Below the pieces are notes generated by a model. The model saw only the letters and a program-made list of their open reading frames with translations. It was not told the origin of the DNA and ran no database searches. The position numbers were made by a program, and so were the translations under genes. 64,000 bases of DNA, taken from NCBI GenBank assembly GCA_951812925.1, contig OX638371.1:113297124-113361123 (forward strand), given 5' to 3'. Origin of the DNA: Calliopum simillimum (Eukaryota; Arthropoda; Insecta; Diptera; Lauxaniidae). Positions 48,807 to 59,135 of the stretch are shown here, piece by piece (position 1 is the first letter of the stretch; every line of letters starts with the position of its first letter).

Positions 48807-50221
48807 AGAGCGTGGACAGAGTGCAACGAAACAGGTTTTTGCAAGAAAGAGAAAAACAATAACAAAATCTCTCTCACTCCACTGTCTCATTCACTTTCTC
48901 AACAACAAAGAATAACACTGTAGGTGCTGTTGTTGTTGTAATTATATAGGAAATTTTGATCCTGTTTTTAAATACCTTAATGGCAACTTATGAGGATGAT
49001 TTTTGGTTTTGTGCATTCTACACCACAGTACCTTTCATATAAAACAAAAATATCGAAAATCGGTTAAATGGTTAGCTCGCAAAAGGGGCGCAAAAAAAAC
49101 TGTTCACGTATTTATATATAGATTAAAAAATTATAAATCATTTTTGGATAAAATCGAAAATCGGAACTTATATTTGCTCAGGTTTCCAAGAAATCTTCGT
49201 TTGAATTATTGGCCGGGAAAACCACTTCCGTTTTTGTCCCGTGCGACCGCCTTGGTTTTTTGCAACTATCTTGAAAATAAAATAAAAAGCACAAAATCAA
49301 ACCTAGCACCAATTATAGGGCTAATTAAGAGCTATGAGTTAAGCCTATTGTCCAAATAAAAATCCGTTTTATTTGGATTTCTTTTTTTTAACTTCAAATG
49401 GGTTCAACGGTCACGTACAACACCATGGAAATGCCCATATGTATATGAAATATAATAAATATGTATATTTCTTCTAAAAATTGGCAATAGTAGAGTTTGG
49501 TAGAGGTAGAGGTTTGGAAAAATTTATGTTTATGCTAATTAGCGGCTAAAATTTTAAATTATTTGGATTTAAAAATCCAAATCATGTAATTTTTTCCTAA
49601 ACTCCTGGCATTACGTACTTAACCGGATAGCATTTTTTTTTTTTGCATCTCCAATTGTTTTACATACGGTACTACACGGGTGTCAGGAAGGGTATAAAAG
49701 TTTCGACGAAAGTTAGCGACGGAAGTTGGAAAAGTGGGAAAAGATAGGATTGAGGGTCAGAAAACGCAAAATATCGACCCCAAAGTCATAGCTGTTCATC
49801 TACGCAAATGGTACCGATTACTATAATTTCCATATAAATTGAAAAAATAAAACCAACAAATAAAACCGAGATAGTCATTTTAGATGTATATTTTGATGGT
49901 GAATCTAAATCCGGCACCAAAATTGCACTTACTTGTCAGGATTTTGAGATATCTTTACATGAAAGCGCAAAAAACAGCGTCATAAATCTTGATATGGTAT
50001 TTGAAAGCACTAGTTTTGGCCTTCAAAACCCAATTTGAATTATATCAATATTTTTATTCTAACCGGAACCGGCAATAGAAGAAAAGTTTGCGAATCTCTG
50101 GAATAAGCTGTCAACGCTTTCACTGGCTGTCATTTCATAGAATTGGAAACTTCAACACATCTATTGTGAATTATTATTTGGTAGCTGTCAATTTGTGAAT
50201 TTCTTCAACTGTCAAACTGAC
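48807..50221. other. Gene-free stretch upstream of prefoldin 4
   Basis: A 118-codon frame at 49003-49359 (+) has no recognisable motif. An inverted ATTTGGATTT pair lies at 49561-49582. No gene is called. Confidence 0.45.
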
Positions 50222-50257
50222 AACATACCGTGATGTTGATCAACATCACGGTATGTT
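50222..50257. repeat. 36-bp perfect palindrome upstream of prefoldin 4
   Basis: The 18-base half-site AACATACCGTGATGTTGA is followed directly by its reverse complement, with no spacer (centre TTGATCAA). It lies 165 bp before the prefoldin start codon. A partial half-site 'aatcacgatatgttgaag' follows at about 50275. Confidence 0.9.
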
Positions 50258-50421
50258 TTGTACTTTTTAACGAAAATCACGATATGTTGAAGAAGTTGAA
50301 GTTGGCGGCAGTTGCGAAGTTTTTCTTCAATTTTTCTACGTGCGAGAAAATACATGAATTACAAACATCTGTGCGTTGTTAGTGGAAATATTTATTAATT
50401 CGTATAAATTATTTAATAAAA

Positions 50422-51043
50422 ATGGCCGCAAAAGTAGCAGCTGGAAATAATAAAGTATTTCAGGCGGTAAGCAAACTAAATCATTAAAAAACAAAGCGAT
50501 ATAATCACATAAATACAAATTTAACCTCACTTTTCATGGATCCCTTCAATCCCTTCATCAACCAGACATGCATTTTATATTGAACTTTATTTTTAAAAGT
50601 GACTCATATTGTTGCAGGACGATGTACACATTTCCTTTGAGGATCAACAGAAAATCAATCGTTTCGCCAAACACAATGCACGCATGGATGACCTTAAAGC
50701 TGAATTAGAGTCAAAGAAAAACGACTTGAAAAGCGTAGAGGAAGCCGTTGAAGAAATTGAATTATTCGATGAAGACGAAGACGTACCATTTTTGTTTGGT
50801 GAAGTGTTCCTCTCACACAAGCTGTCCAAGACACAAGTAAGCTTTGTAAATTAAATGTAGTTTTCTAAAATACAACTTATTAACAAATTGCAGGAATTAT
50901 TGGCAGAAGTGAAAGAACAAACATTAAAGGACATCGCTGGCATTGAAGCGAAAGCCAATGTTATCAAAGCTGAGATGAACGAATTAAAAGCGCATTTGTA
51001 TCAACGTTTTGGCAGTAATATATCACTAGAAAGTGACGACTAA
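50422..51043 (+). CDS. Pfdn4: Prefoldin subunit 4, 3 exons
   Basis: Exons 50422-50466, 50618-50836 and 50894-51043 join to 137 codons-worth of protein, close to the usual 130-135 residues of the family. Introns start GTAAGC and GTAAGC and end CAG. This is a beta-type subunit of the cytosolic hexameric prefoldin chaperone, which passes unfolded actin and tubulin to the TRiC/CCT chaperonin. The sequence shows two long helices (about residues 17-55 and 88-125) suited to a coiled coil, joined by a hairpin region containing 'FLFGEVFLSHKLSKTQ'. 'DVHISFEDQQKINRFAKHNAR' matches the conserved start of the first helix (residues 16-36). The start ATG has a favourable AAAATGG context. It is tail to tail with RAD54B, 127 bp apart. 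A reading frame fitting the family this well leaves little doubt. Confidence 0.95.
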
Positions 51044-51089
51044 AAACAATTTATGGTAGTACGTTAAGAATCATCAAACATAAATCGCA

Positions 51090-51095
51090 TTTATT
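51090..51095 (-). terminator. Candidate polyadenylation signal of RAD54B
   Basis: AATAAA on the minus strand, 75 bases past the RAD54B stop. It lies upstream of the prefoldin signal on the other strand, so the two transcripts would overlap at their 3' ends. Confidence 0.5.
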
Positions 51096-51116
51096 CAAAA
51101 ATCGCGGAAAAAATTA

Positions 51117-51122
51117 AATAAA
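51117..51122 (+). terminator. Candidate polyadenylation signal of prefoldin 4
   Basis: AATAAA on the plus strand, 73 bases past the prefoldin stop codon and inside the expected 3' UTR of RAD54B. Confidence 0.5.
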
Positions 51123-51170
51123 ACACTAGAAATAATATCAACAAAATTTCTTATGATCAATAATAGAAGA

Positions 51171-54147
51171 CTATGCCGTAACGTCGGTTTGTTGTGAAAA
51201 AACGTAAAGTATACTTTCACTAGAATCCTGCAAGTGAGCTGTCTGTAATATAAATATAAAATTTGTACTCTTACTTTGCTGTAACTAAGCATCATTACCT
51301 GTAAAATATCTAGGGGAAGAGGCCGTCCATAATGTTCCCAGTGCATTAATTCATTAATCTGCTTGCTATTCGATTCAGCTGGTAGACCTTGATTCAAGTT
51401 CTGTAATTAAAGTTTCATAAGGATTTACATACGATTATAATAGAGACATATACAAAACCTTTCCATCTCCAGAGCATTTACACCTAATGCTATCGTGAGT
51501 TTGGCACCATCTAAAATCAAGTTGTAAAGTAAACAAATCCTCCAACTCTTCTACAGTGAATTTCACATTTTCACTTCCACTGCCAACCTGCAAACAGCTG
51601 CCACCTAATGATAATTTTGCTATTTGACGTTGAAAAATGCGCTCCTCTATTGTACCAGCAGTAATAAGCCGATAAATTTGTACATCATTATGTTGTCCAT
51701 CGCGCCAAATTCGTGACATTGCTTGCGCATCTGTCGCCGGATTCCAATCATTATCGTACAATACAAGTCGCCTGGCACCACATAAATTCAAGCCCATGCC
51801 ACCAGCCTTCGCGCTTAGCAAAAACACCAACTCAGTATGTTCATTTTTATGGATAGTGCGGTTGAACTTCTGAACGATAGCGTTCCGCTCCGTAGCAGGT
51901 GTTGCGCCATCTAGACGTAGATATTTTAAACTTAAGTGATCGCAAAGCCCCTGCAGCATGTTTAGGGTTTTTGTGTGATTAGAAACGATAACAATTTTTT
52001 CGTGTCTCTCTGCTGCAGTACTGATGAGAAGATTTTGCACCAACTCCAATTTAGCAGAATCAAAGGGCCCCATTTCTGACCTATCAGGTAAAAAACGTTC
52101 CAAATTGCGTGTTAGTAGATTTGGTGCTCTTGTACACGCAACCAAAGAAGGATGGTTGCATATTTTTTGTAATATGGATATTATTTGGAAGGCCGTTAGA
52201 TCCTAGAATTGAAGAAAAGACATGAAGACCTAATGCATCTACTTCTTTCAAGCGCAATCTTACCTTTAAAATGGTATTTTTTCTAGTCTCATAAAATTCC
52301 AGCGCCTTTCGCAACATCAACTGCTGCAACTCAGAGGGCTTCACAAAAACTATAAACTCACGTTTTTTTGGCAAGTATTGACGATTGATATCCTGCGAGC
52401 GACGCAATAAAAATTTTCGTGAAATTTCCTGTAGTTCTGATGATCGCTCGCTCGCTAATTTCTGAATTGCGTCACTGGCATCTGGGCTTTGACTTTGCAC
52501 AATAGGAAGTTCAAATTGAGTACGGAATTCTGTGTATTCACCAAAGACACCAGGATTAACAAAATCAGCAAGAGTAAAAAACTCCTCCAAATTATTTTGT
52601 ACTGGAGTGCCAGTGAGTAATATACAACGCTTAATATTTAGACCCCGTAAGGCAGAGTACATTTTAGTTGAACTGTTTTTCAGGCGATGGCCTTCGTCGC
52701 ATATAAGCAAATCAAATTCCAGTTGGCAAAAATCATCTGTGTTCACCAGAAATGTTTCATACGAAACTATGACGAAAGGAATGTGTTGTTGCTGAGAATA
52801 TTTTTGTAGTTTATGCTTTCCATCTACAACAAAAGCATACATACGATCAAAATTTAGCCATTTATTTATTTCATTGTCCCACGTCGCTACAATGCTGCTA
52901 GGTGTTATGATGAGAACACGTTTCAAAATACGCTCTGCTCCAGTGCTTCGTCCATTACGAAGCAATGTATGCGCAACTGTCAGACATTGCAATGTTTTAC
53001 CTAGACCCATTTCGTCGGCCAAAATGGCACCATAATATTGCCCAGGAATCTGTAATCCCAATAGACAATTGTATAGGAAATGTACGCCTTCGCGCTGATG
53101 TGTACGTAAATGTTGCAATAAAGCCGGAGAAATATTAACTTCATTTTCAATTTCATACTTTATAGTCGGCATTTGCGGTTCCACTTTAACCACCGCCATG
53201 GCACTCGTTGATGGTTTTTCTATTTTTCTTACGCCTACGTTTTTTCGCATTTTTGGTATCGGTGGAAGTACTAAGTTTGGACGAAAAACAAATTGTCCTT
53301 TCACTTTTTTTTCCTCCGGCTGATATTCTTCTTCTCCCCAACCACGGTTAGCGATTTGTAACTTTCGTACTTCAATTTGTTTCTGATTACCCACAATTTG
53401 ATCTTGGAGCTCGATTTCTTTGCCGGAAACGTTCATTTGATAACCCTCTTTCAGTTCAGAAAGCTTAAATTTCTGTGAGCTTCCCATATATTTCCCAGTA
53501 TGATCTTTGAGCACTGCTTTCTTCCCATCTTGCGACAATTCAAGTGTACCATCACCTTTCCATGTTTTATGCTTTTTATTTGTGATTTCGCGCCAAAGTA
53601 TATTAAACATAATTGTGTTTTCATTACAATATGTATTGTGTGCACTATGGACATCATTTTCTTTTGATCCCAAAGAAGTTCTTCCAATCGTTTCCTTTGA
53701 TCCCCAAGAAAAATCTTCAACCGCATTTCGGGAATTGTTTTCCTTTGATCCCCAAGTAAAAGCTCCAGTCGTACCCTTTGATCCCCAAGAAAAATCTTCA
53801 GTCGCTTTCCGGGAATCATTTTTCTTTGATCCCCAAGAAACATCTTCAGTCGTACCCTTTGATCCCCAAGAAAAATTTTCAGTCGCTTTCCGGGAATCAT
53901 TTTTCTTTGATCCCCAAGAAACACCTTCAGTCGTTTCCTTTGATCCCCAACAAAAATCTTCAGTCGCTTTCCGGGAATCATTTTCCTTTGATCCCCAAGA
54001 AACATCTTTAGTCGTTTCCTTTGATCCCCAAGAAAAATCTCCAGTCGCTTTATGGGAATCATTTTCATTTGATCCCCAAGAAACAGCTCCAGTCGTCGTA
54101 CGGTTTTGAACTGCTTTTCTAGCAGATGGTGCATGCGAACGACGCAT
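51171..54147 (-). CDS. RAD54B: RAD54B-type DNA repair translocase, 4 exons
   Basis: Exons (5' to 3') 54147-52264, 52202-51459, 51400-51299 and 51242-51171 encode 933 residues, against about 910 in human RAD54B. Introns are 61, 58 and 56 bp, all GT-AG. It is an SWI2/SNF2 ATPase that acts with RAD51 on nuclear DNA in homologous recombination. An N-terminal repeat tract (residues 23-165) is followed by a 'FNILWREITNKKHKTWKGDG' domain (about 180-250) found in RAD54B but not RAD54, which favours RAD54B. Helicase motifs: DEMGLGKT (378-385), DEGH (484-487), LTGTP (511-515), NHPSL (644-648), SAKAGGMGLN (758-767), QAMSRIWRDGQ (788-798). The C-terminal exons supply a 'THD..RCKCSGDG' and a 'SILYVFSQQ' tail as in the family. 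Intact. It is head to head with eIF3e. Confidence 0.93.
53653..54081 (-). repeat. 81-bp coding repeat in RAD54B (27-residue double repeat)
   Basis: Eleven (S/C/T)(W/L)GS motifs start at residues 23, 39, 50, 66, 77, 93, 104, 120, 131, 147 and 158, with strictly alternating spacings of 16 and 11. The long form reads SWGSKENDSRKATEDF and the short form SWGSKETTEDV. There are five full 27-residue units plus a partial one. The plus strand is also open here, but its frame only mirrors the repeat. Confidence 0.95.
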
Positions 54148-55903
54148 ATTTCTTTTTTTTTTATTTTATGCACTTAAATATTTTCAAAATTACAATATAC
54201 AAAAAAAAGTTCCACACAAAAATTGCAAATTAAATTATTTTTAAATATTCTGTTTATGACAAAAATGTTTAAAATTATGAAGATAACAACAAAATGATGT
54301 GATTGTGAATGGTGGTATTTTATCATGGTGAATAGCAATTAATGCAGCTTATGCATTTTTCTTAATGATCCAAATAAACGACACAAACAGTTGTGCAAAT
54401 GCAGTAGAAGTGGGCTTTCTTTTTTTTCTGCATACATTTTGTGTAGTGAATGGAGGTTTTTTGCGTTAGAATCAAAATCTGTGTCGCGTCGGGACAAAAT
54501 GGAACTAATCTTGCTAGAGTAAAATTTTCAGTACAATATATGAGCTTAATTAGGTCAAAATATCATGTTTGGGATTTTTGACACCGAATGCTACTTACAT
54601 ATCTCAAGATAAACTGGAGCTGTCTTGAGTTGACACATTTATTGGTAAATAGTATTAAAATTAATTTTTACAGAACTTAAACCCGAAAATAAACTAAATT
54701 ATCTCGTTTGAACTACAGAATTCAAGCTGCCATAACTTCATCAATGCATAACATTTTTTAGCGGTTTTTTCTCTTCAGAATGTAATACTTCATCCGATAG
54801 TATCCAAAACTCGAATTTGACCTCTGGCAATATAAAGTCCCTTTTGTAATGACGTTTTCAAAGATCAAAGTATTTCATTATCCTGATTATTAAGTTTTGC
54901 CACAAACAATGTCGAAAAAAGAAATTAAGTGATTGAGTTTTTATTTTCAGAAACAATTTGAATTGATGTAAGTTTAGATTTTGCATTTTTACCCAGAGCT
55001 TCAGCTGTGCAAAATGTGATAAAAAAAGTGCAAATTATGAACTTTGTAGTTGTTGCTGGAAAATTTTCAAATTATGTATCGCAGTTTGCATTTTTTGGTT
55101 CATAATCAAGTGGTTATTGATGAGTACACATGTATACGGAAAAAAATAGTCTGGCAAAAATCAATATTTGAGGAAATTTATTGAAGTTTCAACTCATTGC
55201 TTTTACTGTGGAAAAAAAAGACTGTTTTCCCATATCGTAATGTTAAATATTGCTACAGAAATTAAAAAAATTACTTCAAGTAATATAAATAAAAGTGTTT
55301 TCTGATATGTTTTTATAATTTTCGTTTAATAATTAATTTTTTGAAGGCAAGTTGTATTACCGCTGCCATGTAGCATTAAACGAGAAAAAACTGTGCAAAT
55401 CATTTTCTTGTGTTTGGCAAAATGAAAGGAAAAATGTTGTTTGCGCAAATGTTTTTGTAAAACTTTTTATCCGGCAGGATTTTTTTCAAAATAGTTTACT
55501 TCTGGCAAGACCACTAATTTGTCTCAATCACAAATCGTATGTGTGAACTTTATCATTAGCAACGAGGAATTAATGCTCCGGTCCCGTGCCAGATTTTTTA
55601 TTTATTTTTTATTTTATTATTATTTATTTAATTAAGTATGTACAATAAGCCGAGCGATTTGTTTTACGTATGATTTGAAAATGTATGAGTGAATAGATTT
55701 TAACGATTGTGAATTGGCGTTTTCATCTGGCATTTATTGTTCATTAAACACATCTTTATCGCTGTCATCGTGTTCCTTTTTCTTTTTCGTCATAAAACTC
55801 GACGTTGATAATTTTGTTTCAAGTTTAGCACGCTAATTTTTCTGTAAAAACCGTGTAAAAACAAATATTAATTGCAAAATAAAGATTTAAAACCTTAAAC
55901 ACC
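54148..55903. promoter_or_regulatory. Divergent intergenic region between RAD54B and eIF3e
   Basis: It must hold both promoters and 5' UTRs. Visible: a pyrimidine stretch TTCCTTTTTCTTTTTC at about 55773-55788, which resembles the TCT initiator/5' TOP used by many translation genes, about 120 bp before the eIF3e start. An A/T-only tract lies at 55600-55640. No TATA box stands out for either gene. Confidence 0.4.
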
Positions 55904-57557
55904 ATGGCGCAGTTCGATTTAACAAGGATAAATTGTCAATTTCTCGACAGGCATCTAACATTTCCGCTATTGGAATTTCTGTGTGGCAAAGAGGTTAGAA
56001 ACGTTTTCTTTTATTTTCAGAGAAAATACGGCTTTTGTGGCAAAAATGATAAAAAGATGCGATTTTGCTAAAATGTTGCTGTTTTTATATTTTGTAGAAC
56101 GTGACACTAGTTATAAAATAAATAAATAAAACCAAACTAGATTCTTTTAAACGAGCAACAGTTTAACAACACAATTCGTATAATCACGCCCGAACCCTAC
56201 AATTTTAGTTTTCGAAAGTTTAATTATTCAATAAACTATTGAATAATAATATGGAAATTTGTTTTTATTTCTGTTTTCCAGATTTACAATCAGCAAGAGC
56301 TGCTCGAATATATTTTGGAGACAGTAAACAAAACCAATATGATCGATTACACAATGGACACACGAAAGCGTCTGAATCTTAGTCAAGATATGCCTGAGGA
56401 ATTGGTACAACGCAAGGCAGAAGTGTTGGCCACGTTAAAACAGCTACAGAATGAGGTGGCTCCTATTATGAAGGCTACTGATATTCTTAAAAATGGCGAG
56501 AGCATGAAGGACTCTAAAACATTTGTAAATGCATTGCAGAAAGATTACAATTTCAAAGTTGAACATCTAGAAAGCGCCTATAAATTGGCCAAATATTTGT
56601 ACGAGTGCGGTAACTATCAGGAGTCGACTTCTTATTTGTATTTCTGTTTGATTGTCATGTCGCCAAATGATAAGGCAAGAATAGCTTCGTATTAAAAATA
56701 AATTTTAGGCCTTAATACTCAACATTTTTTTACAGAACTATTTGAACGTGCTGTGGGGAAAATTAGCCGCCGAGATTTTAACACTAAACTGGAACACTGC
56801 TCTCGAGGACTTGACACGCTTACGCGATTACATTGATAATGCTAACTTCTCCACCATTCAAGCTTTGCAGCAACGTACATGGCTTATCCACTGGTCTGTG
56901 TTGGTCTTTTTCAATCATCCCAAGGGGCGTGATCTTATCATCGAAATGTTTTTGTACAAGCCACTTTATTTGAATGCCATCCAAACCATGTGTCCACACA
57001 TCATGCGCTACTTGGCCACTGCTGTCATTATTAATCGTACGCGTCGTAATGCACTCAAGGATTTGATTAAAGTGATTCAACAAGAGTCTTACACTTACCG
57101 TGATCCAATAACTGAATTTCTTGAATGTTTGTACGTTAACTTTGATTTCGAAGGTGCACGTCTTAAGTTGCACGAATGTCAAACTGTCATTTTGAATGAT
57201 TTCTTCATTGTGGCCTGTTTGAATGAATTTGTGGAGGATGCACGTCTCATGATCTTTGAAACATTCTGTCGCATTCATCAGTGCATCACGATCAGTATGT
57301 TGGCTGATAAGCTCAATATGAAACCGAGCGAGGCCGAATGCTGGATTGTTAATCTAATACGTAATGCACGCTTGAATGCGAAAATTGATTCAAAGTTGGG
57401 TCATGTCGTGATGGGTACACAACCGTTAAGTCCCTATCAGCAACTAGTGGAGAAGATCGATTCATTATCAATGCGTTCAGAGCATTTGGCAGGTTTAATA
57501 GAGCGTAAGAGTAAGCAAAAGAATCAAGAGTCCATCGATTCGTGGAAGTATTATTAA
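55904..57557 (+). CDS. eIF3e: Translation initiation factor eIF3 subunit e, 3 exons
   Basis: Exons 55904-55993, 56282-56674 and 56736-57557 encode 434 residues, the usual length for animal eIF3e (Int6). It is a PCI-domain subunit of the eIF3 complex, which recruits mRNA and tRNA-charged factors to the 40S ribosome in the cytoplasm. The N-terminal part starts [18 protein letters not shown]. '[20 protein letters not shown]' opens exon 3. '[20 protein letters not shown]', '[16 protein letters not shown]' and '[20 protein letters not shown]' followed by '[20 protein letters not shown]' mark the PCI region (about 220-390). The ATG is in a CACCATGG context. Intron 1 is 288 bp GT-AG. Intron 2 (56675-56735) begins GCAAGA and ends CAG, a GC-AG intron, and only this junction restores the conserved 'NDK-NYLNV' reading. 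Intact. Confidence 0.97.
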
Positions 57558-57706
57558 ACATTAATACAGATTGTTCAAAAATAACATAAAAAACAAACGA
57601 ATCGCGGACAATTGAACTTTGCTTATGCTTCCAAGAGTTGCAGAATTATATATATTTAAATAACTTGTATGAATTTTTATAACAGAAAAAACTTTTATAA
57701 AGCTAG

Positions 57707-57712
57707 AATAAA
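57707..57712 (+). terminator. Candidate polyadenylation signal of eIF3e
   Basis: AATAAA about 150 bases past the eIF3e stop. Confidence 0.55.
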
Positions 57713-59113
57713 ACAACACCTATATTCAAAGCGAAAAATTAAAGATTTTTAAATTGAACACATTGAAATCTGCGACATAGTTGTGTATCGCATTATCTTA
57801 ACGTAATGCAGATTGAATGTGTTGACACAAGCACAAGTTATTTGTTTTCTTTACACAGATCGAGTTAAGTTGTTTTATCAAAAGTCCTCAGATACAACGT
57901 CGGCTGAATATTCACAGATTACAGATTATAATTCAGAGTGAAATAATAAAGCTCAAAATAACGAAATAACTAACTCCCAAATTATTTTCATGAAAATTAA
58001 TTTTGGGCGTTGTTTCTAAAATCCCCCAAATTTATATGAAAACTAGCATTTCCCGGAGTGAGTTGGTTGGGAGTGGCATCACCAATTTTTCCAAAGTATG
58101 GTATTTCACCAAATCACATCCACGTGCAATAGTTTCACAGATATGATGAATCAATAATTTTGGGGGCGTGGCAAAACAATTTTTCCAATGATTATTATTT
58201 GTCCCGGTACTCTTGTCTTACGTACCTAATTTCATTAATGTACGTTATAAAGTTTCAGTAATATAATGAATTAATTTCGAAGCTAACGCACTCTGAAAGT
58301 TTCATTTAAATCGGTTCTTTAGTTTCAGAGTCCATAAGTAACAAACTGTTATAAGTTGACTAGTTGGGTAAATCAATAGGCGGTTTGGAATTCTTATGAA
58401 ATAGTTATTTATTTATTAACTAAGAAAAATTAGAATGTGTTTCGGTGACTTTGAATATATTTAATATGAAAAAATTATTTCATATATGATGAAATAATTT
58501 CGACCTTCTTTTGTTTTTAAATAAACAAATAAACAAGTATTATACAAATAAGTACTTCTAATACAAACATACAAACAAAATCTCATTTTTATATAAAAGA
58601 TATCTTGAGCGTTATTTCGTTTTGGTTTTTGAGGGTTTTGTCCTATTTTTTGGGCTCCATTTTTTATTTTTGGGCTTTATTTTGTTTTTTTTTTTTTAAG
58701 AAATAGCACCCAAAAAAAGCGAAATAAATTTTGGACGTTATTTTATTGGGCATTATTTCCAAACGCCGAGAAAAAACTGAAAGGACTAAAAAATCGTCTA
58801 TTTCAACATTCAGCATTCAAAATACAAAATTTATTCAATTTTTAATTTAGTAACATTTTCTTTCTTTGAATTTATAAATAAAATTTGAAATGCTGCTTAA
58901 ATTAAATGCAAATAATACCACTAATAAATAACTAAATGGAATATTTCACTTGTTTGCATTGTCAATTTAAAAGAAAACATCTGTAGCCAAGGAATACTAA
59001 ATATAAGCGCTTAACAAATATTAAATGATAGCCAATACACAAATGAACAAATTGCACTATAACAGGAAATAAATAGAAACAGAACAGCTGTTGGAAATTT
59101 CGACACGACCCCT
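57713..59113. other. Intergenic stretch between convergent eIF3e and SLC33A1
   Basis: A repeat-like part at about 58010-58330 ('tttcccggagtgagttggtt', 'gtcccggtactcttg', 'aaagtttcatttaaatcggt') resembles the dispersed sequences at 24.65 and 47.5 kb. The rest is AT-rich with no gene recognised. Confidence 0.5.
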
Positions 59114-59119
59114 TTTATT
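59114..59119 (-). terminator. Candidate polyadenylation signal of the acetyl-CoA transporter
   Basis: AATAAA on the minus strand, only 16 bases past the stop codon. A very short 3' UTR would result, so a downstream signal may be used instead. Confidence 0.4.
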
Positions 59120-59135
59120 GTCATACAATGAATTG

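Noticed and set aside
49003..49359. 118-codon plus-strand frame upstream of prefoldin 4
   Set aside because: Lys/Leu/Asn-rich composition as expected for AT-rich DNA; no motif and poor start context.
53507..54109. 200-codon plus-strand frame and 240-codon minus-strand frame overlapping RAD54B exon 1
   Set aside because: Both are shadows of the 81-bp coding repeat; the RAD54B frame alone continues into recognisable domains and correct splicing.
56820..57278. 152-codon minus-strand frame
   Set aside because: Antisense shadow of the strongly conserved eIF3e exon 3.
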